From positions 1 to 64,000 of the forward strand of contig JAUSCD010000028.1 of NCBI GenBank assembly GCA_030651695.1: a stretch of 64,000 nt of DNA, given 5' to 3'. Position numbers and translations under genes: made by a program. Origin of the DNA: Pseudohongiella sp. GTDB taxonomy: Bacteria; Pseudomonadota; Gammaproteobacteria; Pseudomonadales; Pseudohongiellaceae. This document shows positions 1 to 10,306 of this stretch, in pieces. Positions within the stretch are counted from its first letter, which is position 1. Each line of letters starts with the position of its first letter. The notes beneath the pieces are model-generated. The model was not told the origin of the DNA and did not search any database. It saw nothing but the letters and a program-made list of their open reading frames with translations.

Positions 1-104
1 GCTGTTTTTTCAAACTTTCTGCGATCAATTTCGTTTCCAAAACCACTCGCAAAACTTTTGAATCAGCGTACCGACTCAGTCCCTTTCATGAGCTTCTCAT
101 GTCA

Positions 105-165
105 GGGGCGCGCATTATGCCACAGTATTTTTATCTGGCAAGAGCTAAATCAAAATACTTTTGAA
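105..165 (-). promoter_or_regulatory. probable rRNA operon promoter firing out of the window
   Basis: On the minus strand a -35 TTGCCA (136-141) and a -10 CATAAT (114-119) are separated by 16 bp. They are followed by the GC-rich discriminator GCGCGCCCC, which is typical of stringently controlled stable-RNA promoters. An AT-rich stretch upstream (142-170) could be an UP element. The approximately 100 bp towards the left edge has no reading frame and looks like an rRNA leader. In many gammaproteobacteria tyrS is followed by a 16S-23S-5S operon, so a leftward rrn operon just outside the window is inferred, not seen. Confidence 0.6.
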
Positions 166-190
166 ACTACCAAACATACCGGGTAGAAAC

Positions 191-1474
191 TCAGAAGCTC
201 AACAAGTGAAACAGCTTCTTGCCCCGCTTCAGCACAATGTATTTGTTGTACAAGGCAGCGTCTCTATTAATAGGAACCTCTTCGCCCACAATTTTCTTTC
301 CATTTATTGTTACAGCTCCGGCGGATAGAAACTCTCTTGCGGCGCGGTTGGACGTTGCCAATCCTGACTCAACAAGCGCCTCAACAATACCAAGAGAGTC
401 TGATGTGCACTTGGTGCTGGGCAATCCATCCAATCTCAGTTGCTCAAAGTCGGCCTCTGTCAAATCAGACAGATCGCCAGAAAACAATGCGCCTGTAATC
501 CGCGCAGCCGCCAACAGACCGGCATCACCATGAACAAGCCGTGTCACTTCACTCGCCAGGACAGATTGTGCTTTAGGGCGCCCACTTGCTGCAGCGTCTT
601 CTTCACGGATCGCCTCAATCTCGGCGACGGGCAAGAATGTGAAGTACTGCAAAAACTTGTACGCATCAGCATCTGCAGTATTCATCCAGAATTGGTAAAA
701 GGCATACGGAGATGTCTTCTTTGGGTCCAGCCATACCGCACCCGATTCAGTTTTGCCGAATTTCTGACCATCAGACTTGGTTACCAAAGGCAGAGTCAGC
801 CCGAAAACATGTCCCTGATGCATGCGTCGCGCCAGATCGATACCACCCGTGATATTACCCCACTGATCGCTACCACCTATTTGTATGGTGCACCCGTAGC
901 GCTTATACAGCTCAGCAAAATCGTAGGACTGGAGAATCATGTAGCTGAACTCGGTAAAAGATATGCCAGAGCCCTCTCTTTCGATCCGCTGCTTTACTGA
1001 CTCCTTCTGAATCATCGCATTCACAGAAAAGTGCTTGCCTATGCCGCGCAGAAAATCCAGGACACTCAAATCTTTGGTCCAATCCAGATTATTCACCACC
1101 ACGGCGGAGTTGACACCGCAGTCAAAATCCAGAAACTGCTCGAGCTGGCCTTTTAATCGATCCACCCAACCACTAATCACATCTGTAGAATTGAGTTGAC
1201 GCTCGGCAGCCTTGAAGCTCGGATCCCCAATCATCCCGGTAGCTCCGCCAACCAGCGCTACTGGCTTGTGTCCAGCTAACTGAAACCGGCGCAATGCCAG
1301 AAGAGGAACAAGATGCCCGATATGCAGACTATCCGCCGTAGGATCAAACCCGCTATACAAAGTCCGGCTTCCGCCGGCCATATGCGCCCTGAATTCGTCC
1401 TCAGACGACATTTGCGCCACCAGACCCCTGGACTCCAGATCTGTCAGTAAATCCGCTGGTAATTGAGCTATCAC
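191..1474 (-). CDS. tyrS: tyrosyl-tRNA synthetase
   Basis: Class I aminoacyl-tRNA synthetase that charges tRNA-Tyr in the cytoplasm. The 427-residue length is that of the bacterial TyrS family. The HIGH signature is at residues 51-54 and the KMSKS-equivalent loop reads KFGKT at 238-242. The tyrosine/tRNA pocket motif GGSDQWGN is near 200-207, and a C-terminal S4 RNA-binding domain starts around residue 360. The gene is divergent from the M23 peptidase gene with about 160 bp between, so each has its own promoter. Nothing is unusual in the sequence. Confidence 0.98.
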   Translation of the reverse strand: MIAQLPADLLTDLESRGLVAQMSSEDEFRAHMAGGSRTLYSGFDPTADSLHIGHLVPLLALRRFQLAGHKPVALVGGATGMIGDPSFKAAERQLNSTDVISGWVDRLKGQLEQFLDFDCGVNSAVVVNNLDWTKDLSVLDFLRGIGKHFSVNAMIQKESVKQRIEREGSGISFTEFSYMILQSYDFAELYKRYGCTIQIGGSDQWGNITGGIDLARRMHQGHVFGLTLPLVTKSDGQKFGKTESGAVWLDPKKTSPYAFYQFWMNTADADAYKFLQYFTFLPVAEIEAIREEDAAASGRPKAQSVLASEVTRLVHGDAGLLAAARITGALFSGDLSDLTEADFEQLRLDGLPSTKCTSDSLGIVEALVESGLATSNRAAREFLSAGAVTINGKKIVGEEVPINRDAALYNKYIVLKRGKKLFHLLSF

Positions 1475-1638
1475 GCCACACCACTCCGTTCAAAAAAACC
1501 AAGGCCGGAGATTCTACACCAACATCCTTAATAAGACTTGACCTCGTCGCCAAAAGCCTTAAGAATTGGCCGCTATACGTGCTCTCCCAAGCGGCAGGGA
1601 CTCGTCATTCTGAAATTATAGAGACAATTAGAATTCTC

Positions 1639-3060
1639 ATGGATCCGATATCTACCGCTCGCCATATTTTTAAACAATACTATCCACGCAACCACTTGAT
1701 GCTCGCCAGCGCTCTCAGTGCCGGTCTTGTGCTGGTTGCCATGCTTGCCCCTGAAGAGTCAGCCCATGGAGACCGCCTTCGGAGTGAGATAAATGGATTG
1801 GTTGGCAATATTGATGAGTTACGCGCAACATCTGGCATCTCGGGCGAGAGATCAGCAACGCAACAAATTATGGAGAATGTTGCAAAAGCAGCCCATGAAG
1901 CTGCCCTGCAAAACGCTGAACGAGCATTTGTGACACAGGTAACTGTTCGTCAGGGAGACACGCTTTCCTCTCTATTCAGCCAGGTAGGCCTCAGCGCCCA
2001 GAGCTTATCGCGAGTCATCAACAGCTCCGATGAATCAACTGTCCTCAACCGCCTGTTCCCGGGAAACAAATTGAGCTTCTACGTCCCTGAGCCCGGCCAA
2101 TTGAAGCGACTGGAAGTATTCACTTCCCCGCTGGAAGGATTTGTCTTTACACTTAATGAATCGCGCTACGACGTAGAGCCAATTATCCGCACCCCGGAAA
2201 TAGTCCAGGTTGTTCGTGAAGGAAGAATTGCTGACAGCCTGTTTTTAGCCGGTCAACGCGCCGAGATACCGGCCAATGTGATCATGAGCATGGCTGATGT
2301 GTTTGGTGGTGTAATCGATTTTCTGCTGGATCCCCGACAGGGAGACGAGTTCAGTATCATATATGAAGAGAAGTATCTGGACGGACAGTTTGTAGGCACT
2401 GGCCAGATCCTTGCAGCACAGTTTATCAATCAGGGCAGAGAGCACGCAGCAGTGCGTTATGAAACCTCTGCGGGTGAAGCAGGATTCTTCAGCCCTGACG
2501 GCGAAAGCATGACAAAAGCGTTCCTCAAGAACCCGCTGGACGTGTTCCGCATCAGCTCCAACTTTAATCCGAACCGCATGCACCCGATTCTTAATACCAT
2601 CCGCGCACACAGAGGCACGGATTACGCCGCGCCCACAGGCACACCTGTCCGGGCAACTGCAGACGGCACGGTAACCTGGGCCGCCAGAAATGGCTCTTAT
2701 GGCAAGCTGATAGTCATAGAACACCAGGGATCTTTCGAAACCAAGTATGCACACCTCAATGATTATGCCTCAGGCATCAAAAAGGGCTCACGTGTTCGCC
2801 AAGGCGAGATAATTGGTTATGTCGGCGCGACAGGGGGAGCTACCGGACCGCACCTGCATTACGAATTTCTGGTTGGCGGTGTACACAAAGATCCTCGCAC
2901 GATAGTAGATCAACTGCCTCTGGCCATAGCGCTTGATGATACTGAAATGGTTCGTTTCCGAAAGCATAGCCAGGAAATTCTGCGGCAGCTCACCAAAAAC
3001 AGACCCGATAGCAGACTTCTCAGCTACAACAGCTACCCTATCTCCACCCAGCAGTTATGA
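1639..3060 (+). CDS. M23 family murein endopeptidase with LysM/OapA-like domain
   Basis: Envelope peptidoglycan hydrolase of the MepM/OapA type. An N-terminal hydrophobic segment (about residues 20-38) anchors or exports it. A LysM/OapA-like module follows (motif VRQGDTLSSLF), then a C-terminal M23 (LytM) domain. The zinc ligands are present: HRGTD supplies the first His and Asp, and HLH near the C-terminus supplies the last His, so it should be active. I chose the ATG at 1639; an in-frame GTG at 1579 would add 20 residues, but neither has a strong ribosome-binding site. The stop overlaps the anmK start (ATGA), so hydrolysis and recycling of wall fragments are translationally coupled. Confidence 0.93.
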   Translation: MDPISTARHIFKQYYPRNHLMLASALSAGLVLVAMLAPEESAHGDRLRSEINGLVGNIDELRATSGISGERSATQQIMENVAKAAHEAALQNAERAFVTQVTVRQGDTLSSLFSQVGLSAQSLSRVINSSDESTVLNRLFPGNKLSFYVPEPGQLKRLEVFTSPLEGFVFTLNESRYDVEPIIRTPEIVQVVREGRIADSLFLAGQRAEIPANVIMSMADVFGGVIDFLLDPRQGDEFSIIYEEKYLDGQFVGTGQILAAQFINQGREHAAVRYETSAGEAGFFSPDGESMTKAFLKNPLDVFRISSNFNPNRMHPILNTIRAHRGTDYAAPTGTPVRATADGTVTWAARNGSYGKLIVIEHQGSFETKYAHLNDYASGIKKGSRVRQGEIIGYVGATGGATGPHLHYEFLVGGVHKDPRTIVDQLPLAIALDDTEMVRFRKHSQEILRQLTKNRPDSRLLSYNSYPISTQQL

Positions 3061-4193
3061 CAGCAATCGTTGATGCCGAACTTTTCATAGGCATCATTTC
3101 TGGCACAAGCATGGACGGCATTGATTGCGCTATCACCAAGCTGGAGTCCGGGCGGCTGTGCCTTCTTGCCAGCAGCACTGTTAAATACCCCTGCGAACTA
3201 CGAGACGCCCTCTTTTCCGCTTGCAGCAGCCCTACAATCTCCCTCTCGGAACTTGGCCAGCTGGACATTTCGGTTGGCAAGGCATTTGCAGACGCCATTA
3301 ATCAGATGCTCGATGAGAATCAAATTAACTCAGGGGCGATCAAAGCAATTGGCAGTCATGGGCAGACTCTTTTCCACCTCCCAACAGGCGAGCACCCTTT
3401 CAGCCTGCAGATCGGCGACCCGAACACAATCGCTGAACGCACTGGCATCACAACGGTCGCAGACTTCAGGCGCAGGGATATGGCAGCCGGCGGACAAGGT
3501 GCACCGCTGGCACCTCTGTTCCATCAATATTTTTTCCATAAACGAGGTGCCTGCCGCTGCGTGCTGAATATCGGCGGCATCAGCAATATTACCTGGCTTG
3601 CCACTGACGCTGATTCTCCGCCGACAGGATTTGATACCGGACCGGGTAATGTGTTGATGGATCTCTGGGCCACTCGCTGGCTGGACAAACCATACGACAA
3701 TAACGGCGAATGGGCCGCAAGCGGCGACGTTCATCAGGAGTTACTGCAACTTCTGCTACAGGAACCCTATTTCTCAGTCCCCTCGCCTAAAAGCACAGGG
3801 CGCGAACTATTCAATGCAATCTGGCTGGAAGAACGACTATCCGGCTTCAGGCTTGTCACACCAGCCGACATACAACGCACACTACTTGAGCTGACAGCGG
3901 TGAGCATCACAAATGCAGTTAGCGAGAGCAAATTGGCAAACAGTGCGCCAGAATCAGAGTTGCTGGTATGCGGCGGGGGTGCGTACAACGGCCTGCTGAT
4001 GTCACGCCTGCAAGAGCTGCTCCCCGGCATGAGCGTAAGCAGCACCCAGCAATACGGCATGTCTCCCGACTGGATAGAGGCCAGCACCTTTGCCTGGCTT
4101 GCCTCACGCACACTGAAGAGAGAGAAAATCGACACAGGCGTACTGACTGGGGCCAGGCACCCGGTCATTCTGGGCGGCGTGTACTTCGCGTAG
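3057..4193 (+). CDS. anmK: anhydro-N-acetylmuramic acid kinase
   Basis: Phosphorylates and hydrolyses 1,6-anhydro-MurNAc to MurNAc-6-phosphate during cell-wall recycling in the cytoplasm. At 378 residues it is full length. The N-terminal phosphate-binding GTSMDG motif is at 16-21, followed by GSHGQTLFH and the VADFRRRDMAAGGQGAPL block typical of AnmK. It overlaps the upstream endopeptidase gene by 4 bp (ATGA), a functional pairing of wall cutting and wall salvage. It converges on erpA with only 17 bp between the stops and no obvious terminator. Confidence 0.97.
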   Translation: MTAIVDAELFIGIISGTSMDGIDCAITKLESGRLCLLASSTVKYPCELRDALFSACSSPTISLSELGQLDISVGKAFADAINQMLDENQINSGAIKAIGSHGQTLFHLPTGEHPFSLQIGDPNTIAERTGITTVADFRRRDMAAGGQGAPLAPLFHQYFFHKRGACRCVLNIGGISNITWLATDADSPPTGFDTGPGNVLMDLWATRWLDKPYDNNGEWAASGDVHQELLQLLLQEPYFSVPSPKSTGRELFNAIWLEERLSGFRLVTPADIQRTLLELTAVSITNAVSESKLANSAPESELLVCGGGAYNGLLMSRLQELLPGMSVSSTQQYGMSPDWIEASTFAWLASRTLKREKIDTGVLTGARHPVILGGVYFA

Positions 4194-4210
4194 TTGAAGT
4201 GTGTGCAAAG

Positions 4211-4564
4211 CTAGATTGAGAAGGAAGAACCACAGCCACAAGTAGTTGTTGCCATCGGGTTGTTTACCACAAACCGGGCACCCTCAAGATTCTCCACATA
4301 ATCCACTTTAGAGCCGACCAGGTACTGATAGCTCAGAGGGTCAACCAGCATGGTCGCCCCCTTATTCTCGACCACAGTATCCTCGTCGGAAACAGCTTCC
4401 TCGAAACTGAATCCATACTGAAAGCCGGAGCAACCGCCACCTGTCACAAACACACGTAGTTTCAGTTCCGGCTTTCCCTCTTCATCAATCAACGTTTTGA
4501 CTTTTGCCGCAGCATTGTCAGTCAGGGAAATGATGACAGGTTCAAATGTCTGGACGCTTGTCAT
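4211..4564 (-). CDS. erpA: iron-sulfur cluster insertion protein ErpA
   Basis: A-type Fe-S carrier that passes clusters to essential apoproteins, including isoprenoid synthesis enzymes. The 117-residue length matches the family. The three ligand cysteines are present: C45 in GGGCSGF, and C109 and C111 in the C-terminal CGCGSS. It is transcribed leftward in the same direction as argC, but 140 bp separate them and contain a promoter with an IscR-like site (annotated separately). It should therefore be regulated by Fe-S status independently of argC. Confidence 0.97.
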   Translation of the reverse strand: MTSVQTFEPVIISLTDNAAAKVKTLIDEEGKPELKLRVFVTGGGCSGFQYGFSFEEAVSDEDTVVENKGATMLVDPLSYQYLVGSKVDYVENLEGARFVVNNPMATTTCGCGSSFSI

Positions 4565-4611
4565 AAAGGAATAGGTACCCGGAAAATTACAGAAGACTTA
4601 CAACGAAAACG

Positions 4612-4645
4612 ATTATGGTCTTAACCTAGTAATTTAGTCAACTAT
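4612..4645 (-). promoter_or_regulatory. erpA promoter with IscR type 1-like operator
   Basis: On the minus strand a -35 TTGACT and a -10 CATAAT (4612-4617) are 18 bp apart. The -35 lies inside a 25-bp segment (4621-4645) beginning ATAGTTGACTAAATTACT. By eye this agrees at about 21 of 25 positions with the published E. coli IscR type 1 consensus. In E. coli IscR represses erpA when clusters are plentiful. Overlap of the site with the core promoter implies repression here too. IscR itself is not in this window. Confidence 0.65.
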
Positions 4646-4704
4646 TGCCACCCCAAGCTGCCACCCGGCCGGAGATATGTCAGGGCGCCGCAGTACACAA
4701 ACCA

Positions 4705-5742
4705 TCAGGGCAGTAGAGCGATCCCTTCGAGCCCCGCTGTCTCTTCACATCCAAACATGATGTTCATATTCTGAACTGCCTGCCCTGAAGCGCCCTTTAC
4801 CAGATTGTCGATAACCGACAGCACAACGATGATATTGCTGGCTTTCAAATAATGCACCGCGATCTGACACCGGTTGGAGCCCTTCACATTTCGTGTAGCT
4901 GGCTGACTTCCTTGTGGCATTACGTCAACAAACGGCTCGTTTTTGTAACGCTGCTCGTAAAGTGCCTGCAGATCCGGCGCATTCACCGATTGCACAGGAG
5001 TTGCATACAACGTTGCATGAATGCCCCGAATCATGGGCGTGAGATGCGGAATGAAGGTCAGGCCAACATCAGTGCCTGCTGCCAATCGCAAGCCTTGGGA
5101 GATCTCCGGCAAATGCCTGTGTCCGGCAACACTGTATGCGTTCAGCGACTCGGACGACTCAGATAGCAAACTGCCGACCGCGGCTTTGCGGCCCGCCCCA
5201 CTGACGCCTGATTTGGCATCGGCAATCAAACGGGTATGGTCGACGATGCCGGCCTCAAGCAGAGGAATCAGCCCCAGTTGCACTGACGTAGGGTAACAAC
5301 CCGGCACGGCGATCAGTTGAGCTTCACGGATTTTTTCCCTGTTAACTTCAGGCAACCCATAAACCGCCAGCTCCAGCAGTTCGGGGCTCTGATGCTCTTC
5401 TTTATACCAATGCTCCCACTGAGCACGGTCTTTTAAGCGAAAATCTGCCGACAGGTCTATCACGCGCACGCCCCTTTCCAGAAGACTGCGGGCAGACTTC
5501 ATAGCAACATTATGTGGCGTCGCAAAAAACACCACATCACATTGCGCCAGCGCCTCATCATCTGGCACGGTAAATGGCAGATCAACGTATCCACGCAAAT
5601 TCGGAAACAAGGATGATACCGGGGCACCTTCCATTTCGCGGGAAGTAACAACATCAATACTGACGTCTTTACGCAGCGCCAGAAGCCGCAGCAATTCAAC
5701 ACCTGTATACCCGGTTGCACCCACAATTCCGACTTTGATCAC
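4705..5742 (-). CDS. argC: N-acetyl-gamma-glutamyl-phosphate reductase
   Basis: NADPH-dependent reduction of N-acetylglutamyl phosphate to the semialdehyde, the third step of arginine synthesis. The start is the GTG at 5742, giving 345 residues: AAGGAG lies about 8 bp upstream, and the protein then begins [14 protein letters not shown] with the Rossmann glycines where the family expects them. A longer in-frame reading to 5919 would overlap hemJ and is rejected. The catalytic cysteine is C149 in VPGCYPTS. It is divergent from hemJ. Confidence 0.96.
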   Translation of the reverse strand: MIKVGIVGATGYTGVELLRLLALRKDVSIDVVTSREMEGAPVSSLFPNLRGYVDLPFTVPDDEALAQCDVVFFATPHNVAMKSARSLLERGVRVIDLSADFRLKDRAQWEHWYKEEHQSPELLELAVYGLPEVNREKIREAQLIAVPGCYPTSVQLGLIPLLEAGIVDHTRLIADAKSGVSGAGRKAAVGSLLSESSESLNAYSVAGHRHLPEISQGLRLAAGTDVGLTFIPHLTPMIRGIHATLYATPVQSVNAPDLQALYEQRYKNEPFVDVMPQGSQPATRNVKGSNRCQIAVHYLKASNIIVVLSVIDNLVKGASGQAVQNMNIMFGCEETAGLEGIALLP

Positions 5743-5895
5743 ACTATTCTCCTTCAAAACAACGTTCGGCACTGTTTTCAGACAGGCGGGTATTCTAGCA
5801 CTGCCTGCGACAGCTGGGTCGATAATTACTGTACTGCGCTGCGCTCCAGCGTCATAATCCAGCAGCATTTTTGTGCAATTACAGGAGGACCTGCC

Positions 5896-6318
5896 ATGGC
5901 CTGGGTTGAAGCTTTCCACATCATTTCAGTGATCTGCTGGTTTGCCGGTATTTTTTACATGCCCAGATTATTTGTGTACCACGCCATGAGCGAGGATCAG
6001 GTCAGCAAAGATCGCTTCATTGTCATGGAGCGCAAACTCTATCGCGGCATCATGACCCCCTCGGCGGTAGCGACTGTTGTGTTTGGCGGCTGGTTAATCA
6101 GTTTTGCCCCGGAATTTTACCTGAGCCAGGGCTGGCTGCATGCAAAGCTGAGTCTGGTCGCGCTGATGATTATTTATCACATCAGTTGTGGCTGGTTCTG
6201 GGCACGATTCAGAGATGACCGCAACACTCACAGCCATGTGTTTTTCAGATACTTTAACGAGATTCCTGTCGTGGTGCTGATTGCCATTGTAATACTGGTA
6301 GTTGTTAAGCCTATCTGA
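5896..6318 (+). CDS. hemJ: HemJ-type protoporphyrinogen oxidase (UPF0093)
   Basis: Integral membrane protein of 140 residues with four predicted helices, matching HemJ, which oxidises protoporphyrinogen IX to protoporphyrin IX in bacteria without HemG/HemY. The conserved N-terminal histidine region ([14 protein letters not shown]) and the following RLFVYHA motif are present. A clear AGGAGG lies just before the ATG. hemL, another haem-synthesis gene, is 1.6 kb downstream on the same strand, with the thiamine genes in between. Confidence 0.9.
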   Translation: MAWVEAFHIISVICWFAGIFYMPRLFVYHAMSEDQVSKDRFIVMERKLYRGIMTPSAVATVVFGGWLISFAPEFYLSQGWLHAKLSLVALMIIYHISCGWFWARFRDDRNTHSHVFFRYFNEIPVVVLIAIVILVVVKPI

Positions 6319-6339
6319 TCAACACAGATTACTTTCAAC

Positions 6340-7155
6340 GTGCTTTCTCCCGGAGTTTCATCATTGCAGACTGCCAAACCTTTTGTCGTTTGTTTTTCAG
6401 GACTTGATCCGACAGGCGGCGCCGGCATTCAGGCTGATATAGAAACGCTGCATTCGCTGGGTTGCCACGCGCTTCCTATTGTCAGCTCATTAACGGTTCA
6501 AACTACCCGTAATGTGCTTGAGACGCGCCCCAGCGACCCCGGGCTTGTTCGCAGACAATTTGACGCACTGATCGATTCTGAGCTCGACATTGCGGCAATT
6601 AAACTGGGCTTGATTGATAGCCCGCACGTCATGCGCTGCATCAGCGAAATCATCAGGCTGTGCCCCACTATTCCTGTTGTTGCAGACCCCGTGCTGACGG
6701 CGGGCGGCGGTTTTGAATTTGGCGGGGACAGCCTGGTGCAGCTATATCGCGAGTTGATATTGCCATACTGCCGGGTGCTGACACCCAACATACCTGAATT
6801 AAAGAAATTGAGCCCCCAAACCGGCTCGGAATATGAAGCTTTGCAGGCGCTGTGCGCCACAGGGTGTGAATACATACTACTGACAGGAGCTCACAGAGAC
6901 AGTGAACAGGTCACCAATCGCCTTTACTCGTCTATCAGTCCTGCCATTGACCATCAATGGCAATGGCCGAGACTGGCAGGTGAATACCATGGATCAGGGT
7001 GCACTTTAGCATCAGCCATGGCAGCAGGACTGGCTGCAGGAATGAGCTACACAACGGCAGCGGAGAGAGCTCAACAATTTACTTGGCAGGCATTAAAAAA
7101 CGCCCTCAAGACTGGCAACGGACAGTACCTGCCAGACAGGCGAAACCACTTGTAA
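6340..7155 (+). CDS. thiD: hydroxymethylpyrimidine/phosphomethylpyrimidine kinase
   Basis: Two-step kinase that makes HMP pyrophosphate for thiamine synthesis. The ribokinase-fold motifs are present: the substrate loop GLDPTGGAGIQAD near the N-terminus and the ATP/catalytic GSGCT loop near the C-terminus. The start is uncertain. GTG at 6340 gives 271 residues without a ribosome-binding site, while TTG at 6364 has GGAG 8 bp upstream and gives 263 residues. It sits directly before thiE, and I see no TPP riboswitch upstream. Confidence 0.95.
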   Translation: MLSPGVSSLQTAKPFVVCFSGLDPTGGAGIQADIETLHSLGCHALPIVSSLTVQTTRNVLETRPSDPGLVRRQFDALIDSELDIAAIKLGLIDSPHVMRCISEIIRLCPTIPVVADPVLTAGGGFEFGGDSLVQLYRELILPYCRVLTPNIPELKKLSPQTGSEYEALQALCATGCEYILLTGAHRDSEQVTNRLYSSISPAIDHQWQWPRLAGEYHGSGCTLASAMAAGLAAGMSYTTAAERAQQFTWQALKNALKTGNGQYLPDRRNHL

Positions 7156-7177
7156 TCAGACGAGCCGGGGTTAGCAG

Positions 7178-7891
7178 GTGTCTGTTAGAATAATGCCCGT
7201 CCACCCTAACGTGCAGACTACAGGTTCAATCTTGACATCCCCTCACCGGCTTTCTGGCGTATACGCCATCACAGATGACGAACTGCTGGCAGCAGAAAAG
7301 TTGCTCCCAGCCGTGGAGCAGGCGCTGAAGGGCGGCGTGTCAGTGCTGCAGTACCGTAGTAAAAGCAATGGCGACGCAAGCAAACCGTTTGCACTGAGGC
7401 AGCAGCAGGCTGCGGCGCTGACACGGCTTTGCCATCAATATCAGGCGCTGTTATTGGTGAATGACGATGTCGATTTATGCCAGGCGGCGGGTGCCGACGG
7501 TGTGCATTTGGGACAAGGTGACGTGTCGCTTGCTGAAGCCCGAAGGCGGCTGGGCCCATCAGCAGTGATAGGAATTACCTGTCACAACAATGACGACCTG
7601 GTTGAGGCCGCACAGAGATGGGGAGCGGATTATATAGCGTTGGGCAGATTTTTCCGATCCGCTACCAAACCAATGGCGCCTGCAGCCAGTATTGAGGACT
7701 TAAAAAGAATTCGCCAGTTAACGCAATTGCCAATAGTTGCCATAGGCGGAGTCAATGCCGACAACGGCAGAGAACTGATTACTGCCGGTGCAGATATGCT
7801 GGCCGTTATCCATTATTTGTTTTCGAGCGACCAGGTGCAGCAACGTGCGCAGACTTTGTCGCTATTATTTACTCATGCAAGGAACCAGTAA
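7178..7891 (+). CDS. thiE: thiamine-phosphate synthase
   Basis: Joins HMP-PP and thiazole phosphate to thiamine phosphate. It is a TIM-barrel protein with YAITDDELL near the N-terminus, the phosphate/Mg region [19 protein letters not shown], the [10 protein letters not shown] loop and the terminal AIGGV phosphate motif. The chosen start is GTG 7178 (237 residues); ATG 7193 is an alternative, and neither has a strong ribosome-binding site. It follows thiD by 22 bp and precedes hemL by 2 bp, so the three are probably one transcript. Confidence 0.96.
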   Translation: MSVRIMPVHPNVQTTGSILTSPHRLSGVYAITDDELLAAEKLLPAVEQALKGGVSVLQYRSKSNGDASKPFALRQQQAAALTRLCHQYQALLLVNDDVDLCQAAGADGVHLGQGDVSLAEARRRLGPSAVIGITCHNNDDLVEAAQRWGADYIALGRFFRSATKPMAPAASIEDLKRIRQLTQLPIVAIGGVNADNGRELITAGADMLAVIHYLFSSDQVQQRAQTLSLLFTHARNQ

Positions 7892-7893
7892 TC

Positions 7894-9204
7894 GTGTCCG
7901 ATCTTAACTCTCACATAAGCACCAAAAATTCAGCAGCGCTGTTTGAAGAAGCGCAACTCTATATCCCCGGTGGAGTGAATTCCCCTGTGCGGGCGTTCCG
8001 CGGAGTCGGCGGCACACCGTTGTTTTTTAATCACGGCGAAGGCGCCTGGCTGATCGACGAGGACAACAATCGTTATGTCGACTACGTCGGTGCGTGGGGC
8101 CCCCTCATTCTTGGGCACTGTCACCCTGCAGTGATCTCGGCATTACAGACCCAGCTGACTCGCGGTCTTGGTTATGGGGCGTCCACTGCGGCAGAAGTGG
8201 AAATAGCTAAAACAATCTGCAAACTTGTGCCATCAATTGAAAAAGTGCGACTGGTCACCTCTGGCACCGAAGCAACCATGAGCGCCATTCGACTGGCTCG
8301 CGGCTATACCCGACGCGATAAAATCGTGAAATTTGAAGGCTGTTACCACGGCCATGTGGATGGTTTGCTGGTCAAGGCCGGATCTGGCGCGCTGACATTG
8401 GGTGAGCCGGATTCGCTGGGTGTCCCCAAGGCCTATACAGATCTGACTTATGTACTGCCTTTCAATGATATATATGCTATGAAGGCATTGTTTGCCAAAG
8501 AAGGTGACAGCATAGCGTGCATCATTGTTGAGCCCGTCGCCGGCAACATGAACCTGGTTCCACCAGTTCCCGGATTTCTTGAATCCATGCGCGAACTATG
8601 CACACAACACGGTAGCGTTCTGATATTCGACGAAGTCATGACCGGATTCCGCACAGCATTGGGCGGCGCACAATCTGTCTACGGCGTAACGCCTGATCTG
8701 ACAACGTTAGGTAAAGTTATTGGCGGTGGCTTACCTGTCGGCGCCTTCGGTGGACGCGCTGATATCATGAACTGCATTGCGCCGCTTGGGGCTGTCTATC
8801 AGGCAGGCACACTCGCGGGCAGTCCGCTGGCTGTCGCAGCAGGACTCGCCATGTTGACGGAGATTCAGAGGCCCGGATTCTATGAGTCTCTGACAAAACA
8901 TACCGCTCAGATGCTTACCGGCTTACAGGAGCGGGCGGATGCAGCTGGTATTCCGTTTTCAACCAACCAGGTTGGAGGTATGTTTGGTTGCTTCTTCACA
9001 ACGGAAGAAGAAGTCACCACCTTCGATCAGGTTATGGCTTGCAATGTCCCCCAGTTTAAACGCTACTTTCATGCCATGTTGGAAAATAAAATCTATCTGG
9101 CGCCCTCTGCCTTTGAAGCTGGATTTGTTTCTGCAGCCCATGGCGAAAATGAAATCGCAGCAACACTGAATGCAGCAGAAATTGCATTTGCATCACTCAA
9201 ATAA
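7894..9204 (+). CDS. hemL: glutamate-1-semialdehyde 2,1-aminomutase
   Basis: PLP enzyme that makes 5-aminolevulinate from glutamate-1-semialdehyde, the C5 entry to haem. At 436 residues it is full length. The family signature around the PLP lysine ([18 protein letters not shown]) and the earlier [15 protein letters not shown] block are intact. The start is GTG, with AAGGA about 10 bp upstream inside the end of thiE. The thiD-thiE-hemL order is common in gammaproteobacteria. Confidence 0.97.
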   Translation: MSDLNSHISTKNSAALFEEAQLYIPGGVNSPVRAFRGVGGTPLFFNHGEGAWLIDEDNNRYVDYVGAWGPLILGHCHPAVISALQTQLTRGLGYGASTAAEVEIAKTICKLVPSIEKVRLVTSGTEATMSAIRLARGYTRRDKIVKFEGCYHGHVDGLLVKAGSGALTLGEPDSLGVPKAYTDLTYVLPFNDIYAMKALFAKEGDSIACIIVEPVAGNMNLVPPVPGFLESMRELCTQHGSVLIFDEVMTGFRTALGGAQSVYGVTPDLTTLGKVIGGGLPVGAFGGRADIMNCIAPLGAVYQAGTLAGSPLAVAAGLAMLTEIQRPGFYESLTKHTAQMLTGLQERADAAGIPFSTNQVGGMFGCFFTTEEEVTTFDQVMACNVPQFKRYFHAMLENKIYLAPSAFEAGFVSAAHGENEIAATLNAAEIAFASLK

Positions 9205-9221
9205 CTCAATTTTCAAACCGG

Positions 9222-10241
9222 ATGAAAAATATGGCCAAGCTGGATGTGTATGGAATTGGAAATGCATTGGTGGACAAAGAGTTTGAGGTGGAGGACTCGT
9301 TCTTTGCCGAAGCAGGCATAGAAAAGGGTTTTATGACGCTGATAGATGCGACACAACAGGAGCAACTGCTGTCTCTGTTGAGCCGCCGCTATAGTTTAAA
9401 GAAGCGAGCCGGCGGTGGCTCCGCCGCAAATTCTCTCTATGCCGTAAGCCAGTTCGGTGGCAAAGCTTTTTATTCCTGCAAAGTTGCCAATGATGAATCC
9501 GGCGATTTCTATGTAGAGGAGCTTGGCAGCAGCAACATCCAGACCAATCTGTCCACCGAGCGGGAAGAGGGGCATACCGGGCGTTGTATCGTAATGGTAA
9601 CTCCTGATGCCGAGCGCACTATGCTGACGCATCTGGGCATTTCCCAGCATGTGTCCGAAGCTGACTTAAAGCTCGATCTGGCAGCCACCGCACAGTACGT
9701 TTATATAGAGGGTTATCTTGTCACCTCTGATTCAGCGCGTCAGGCAGCAAAACGACTCAAGTCTGCAGCAGAGCAATCGGGCGTGAAAACCGCTCTGACA
9801 TTTTCCGATCCGGCCATGGTTGAATACTTCCGCGAGGGCGTGAACGAATTGATTGGCACAGGTGTTGATCTGCTGTTTTGCAATGAGAAGGAAGCAAAGA
9901 TCTGGTCAGGGGAGCAAGACTTTGATACTGCCTGTAAAAAAATCGGATCTGTTGCCAAAAAGTTTGCTATCACACGCGGCGCCAATGGTGCTTTGTTGTT
10001 TGATGGCGAGAATTACATCAACATTGCACCAAACAAAGTTGCGGCAGTAGATACAAACGGCGCCGGCGATATGTTCTCCGGGGCATTTATGTATGGTCTG
10101 ACTCAGGGCATGTCATTTAAAGATGCCGGTGATCTGGCAAGTCTGGCCTCAGCAACGGTGGTATCTCAATTCGGCCCGCGGCTCGCACCTGAGCAGCATG
10201 CAGAGCTGCTGCAGAAGTTCAACAAGTCCCGTAAGGCTTAA
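9222..10241 (+). CDS. PfkB family sugar/nucleoside kinase (adenosine kinase-like)
   Basis: Ribokinase-superfamily carbohydrate kinase of 339 residues. The N-terminal substrate motif GIGNALVDKEFEV, the AGGGSAANSLYA glycine block and the C-terminal catalytic DTNGAGDMFSGAF motif are all present. Overall layout resembles the adenosine/sugar kinases widespread in gammaproteobacteria, but the substrate cannot be told from sequence. ATG 9222 and ATG 9231 are both possible starts. A strong bidirectional terminator follows and separates it from convergent dnaJ. Confidence 0.85.
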   Translation: MKNMAKLDVYGIGNALVDKEFEVEDSFFAEAGIEKGFMTLIDATQQEQLLSLLSRRYSLKKRAGGGSAANSLYAVSQFGGKAFYSCKVANDESGDFYVEELGSSNIQTNLSTEREEGHTGRCIVMVTPDAERTMLTHLGISQHVSEADLKLDLAATAQYVYIEGYLVTSDSARQAAKRLKSAAEQSGVKTALTFSDPAMVEYFREGVNELIGTGVDLLFCNEKEAKIWSGEQDFDTACKKIGSVAKKFAITRGANGALLFDGENYINIAPNKVAAVDTNGAGDMFSGAFMYGLTQGMSFKDAGDLASLASATVVSQFGPRLAPEQHAELLQKFNKSRKA

Positions 10242-10254
10242 TAGCTGTAACAGC

Positions 10255-10287
10255 AATAAAAAAGGGCGCATGGCGCCCTTTTTTATT
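10255..10287. terminator. bidirectional rho-independent terminator between PfkB gene and dnaJ
   Basis: A 15-bp perfect stem with GGGCGC/GCGCCC at its core and a 3-nt loop is flanked by an A-run on the left and a T-run on the right. It can terminate both the rightward kinase transcript and the leftward dnaKJ transcript. Confidence 0.92.
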
Positions 10288-10306
10288 GGTATTGCACAAG
10301 ACTCCA

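Noticed and set aside
4705-5919. Long argC reading starting at 5919
   Set aside because: The extra 59 residues have no homology logic and overlap hemJ; GTG 5742 has a proper ribosome-binding site.
6319-7177. TPP riboswitch for thiD-thiE
   Set aside because: I found no THI-box (CUGAGA-type) elements in the short upstream gap of thiD or thiE.
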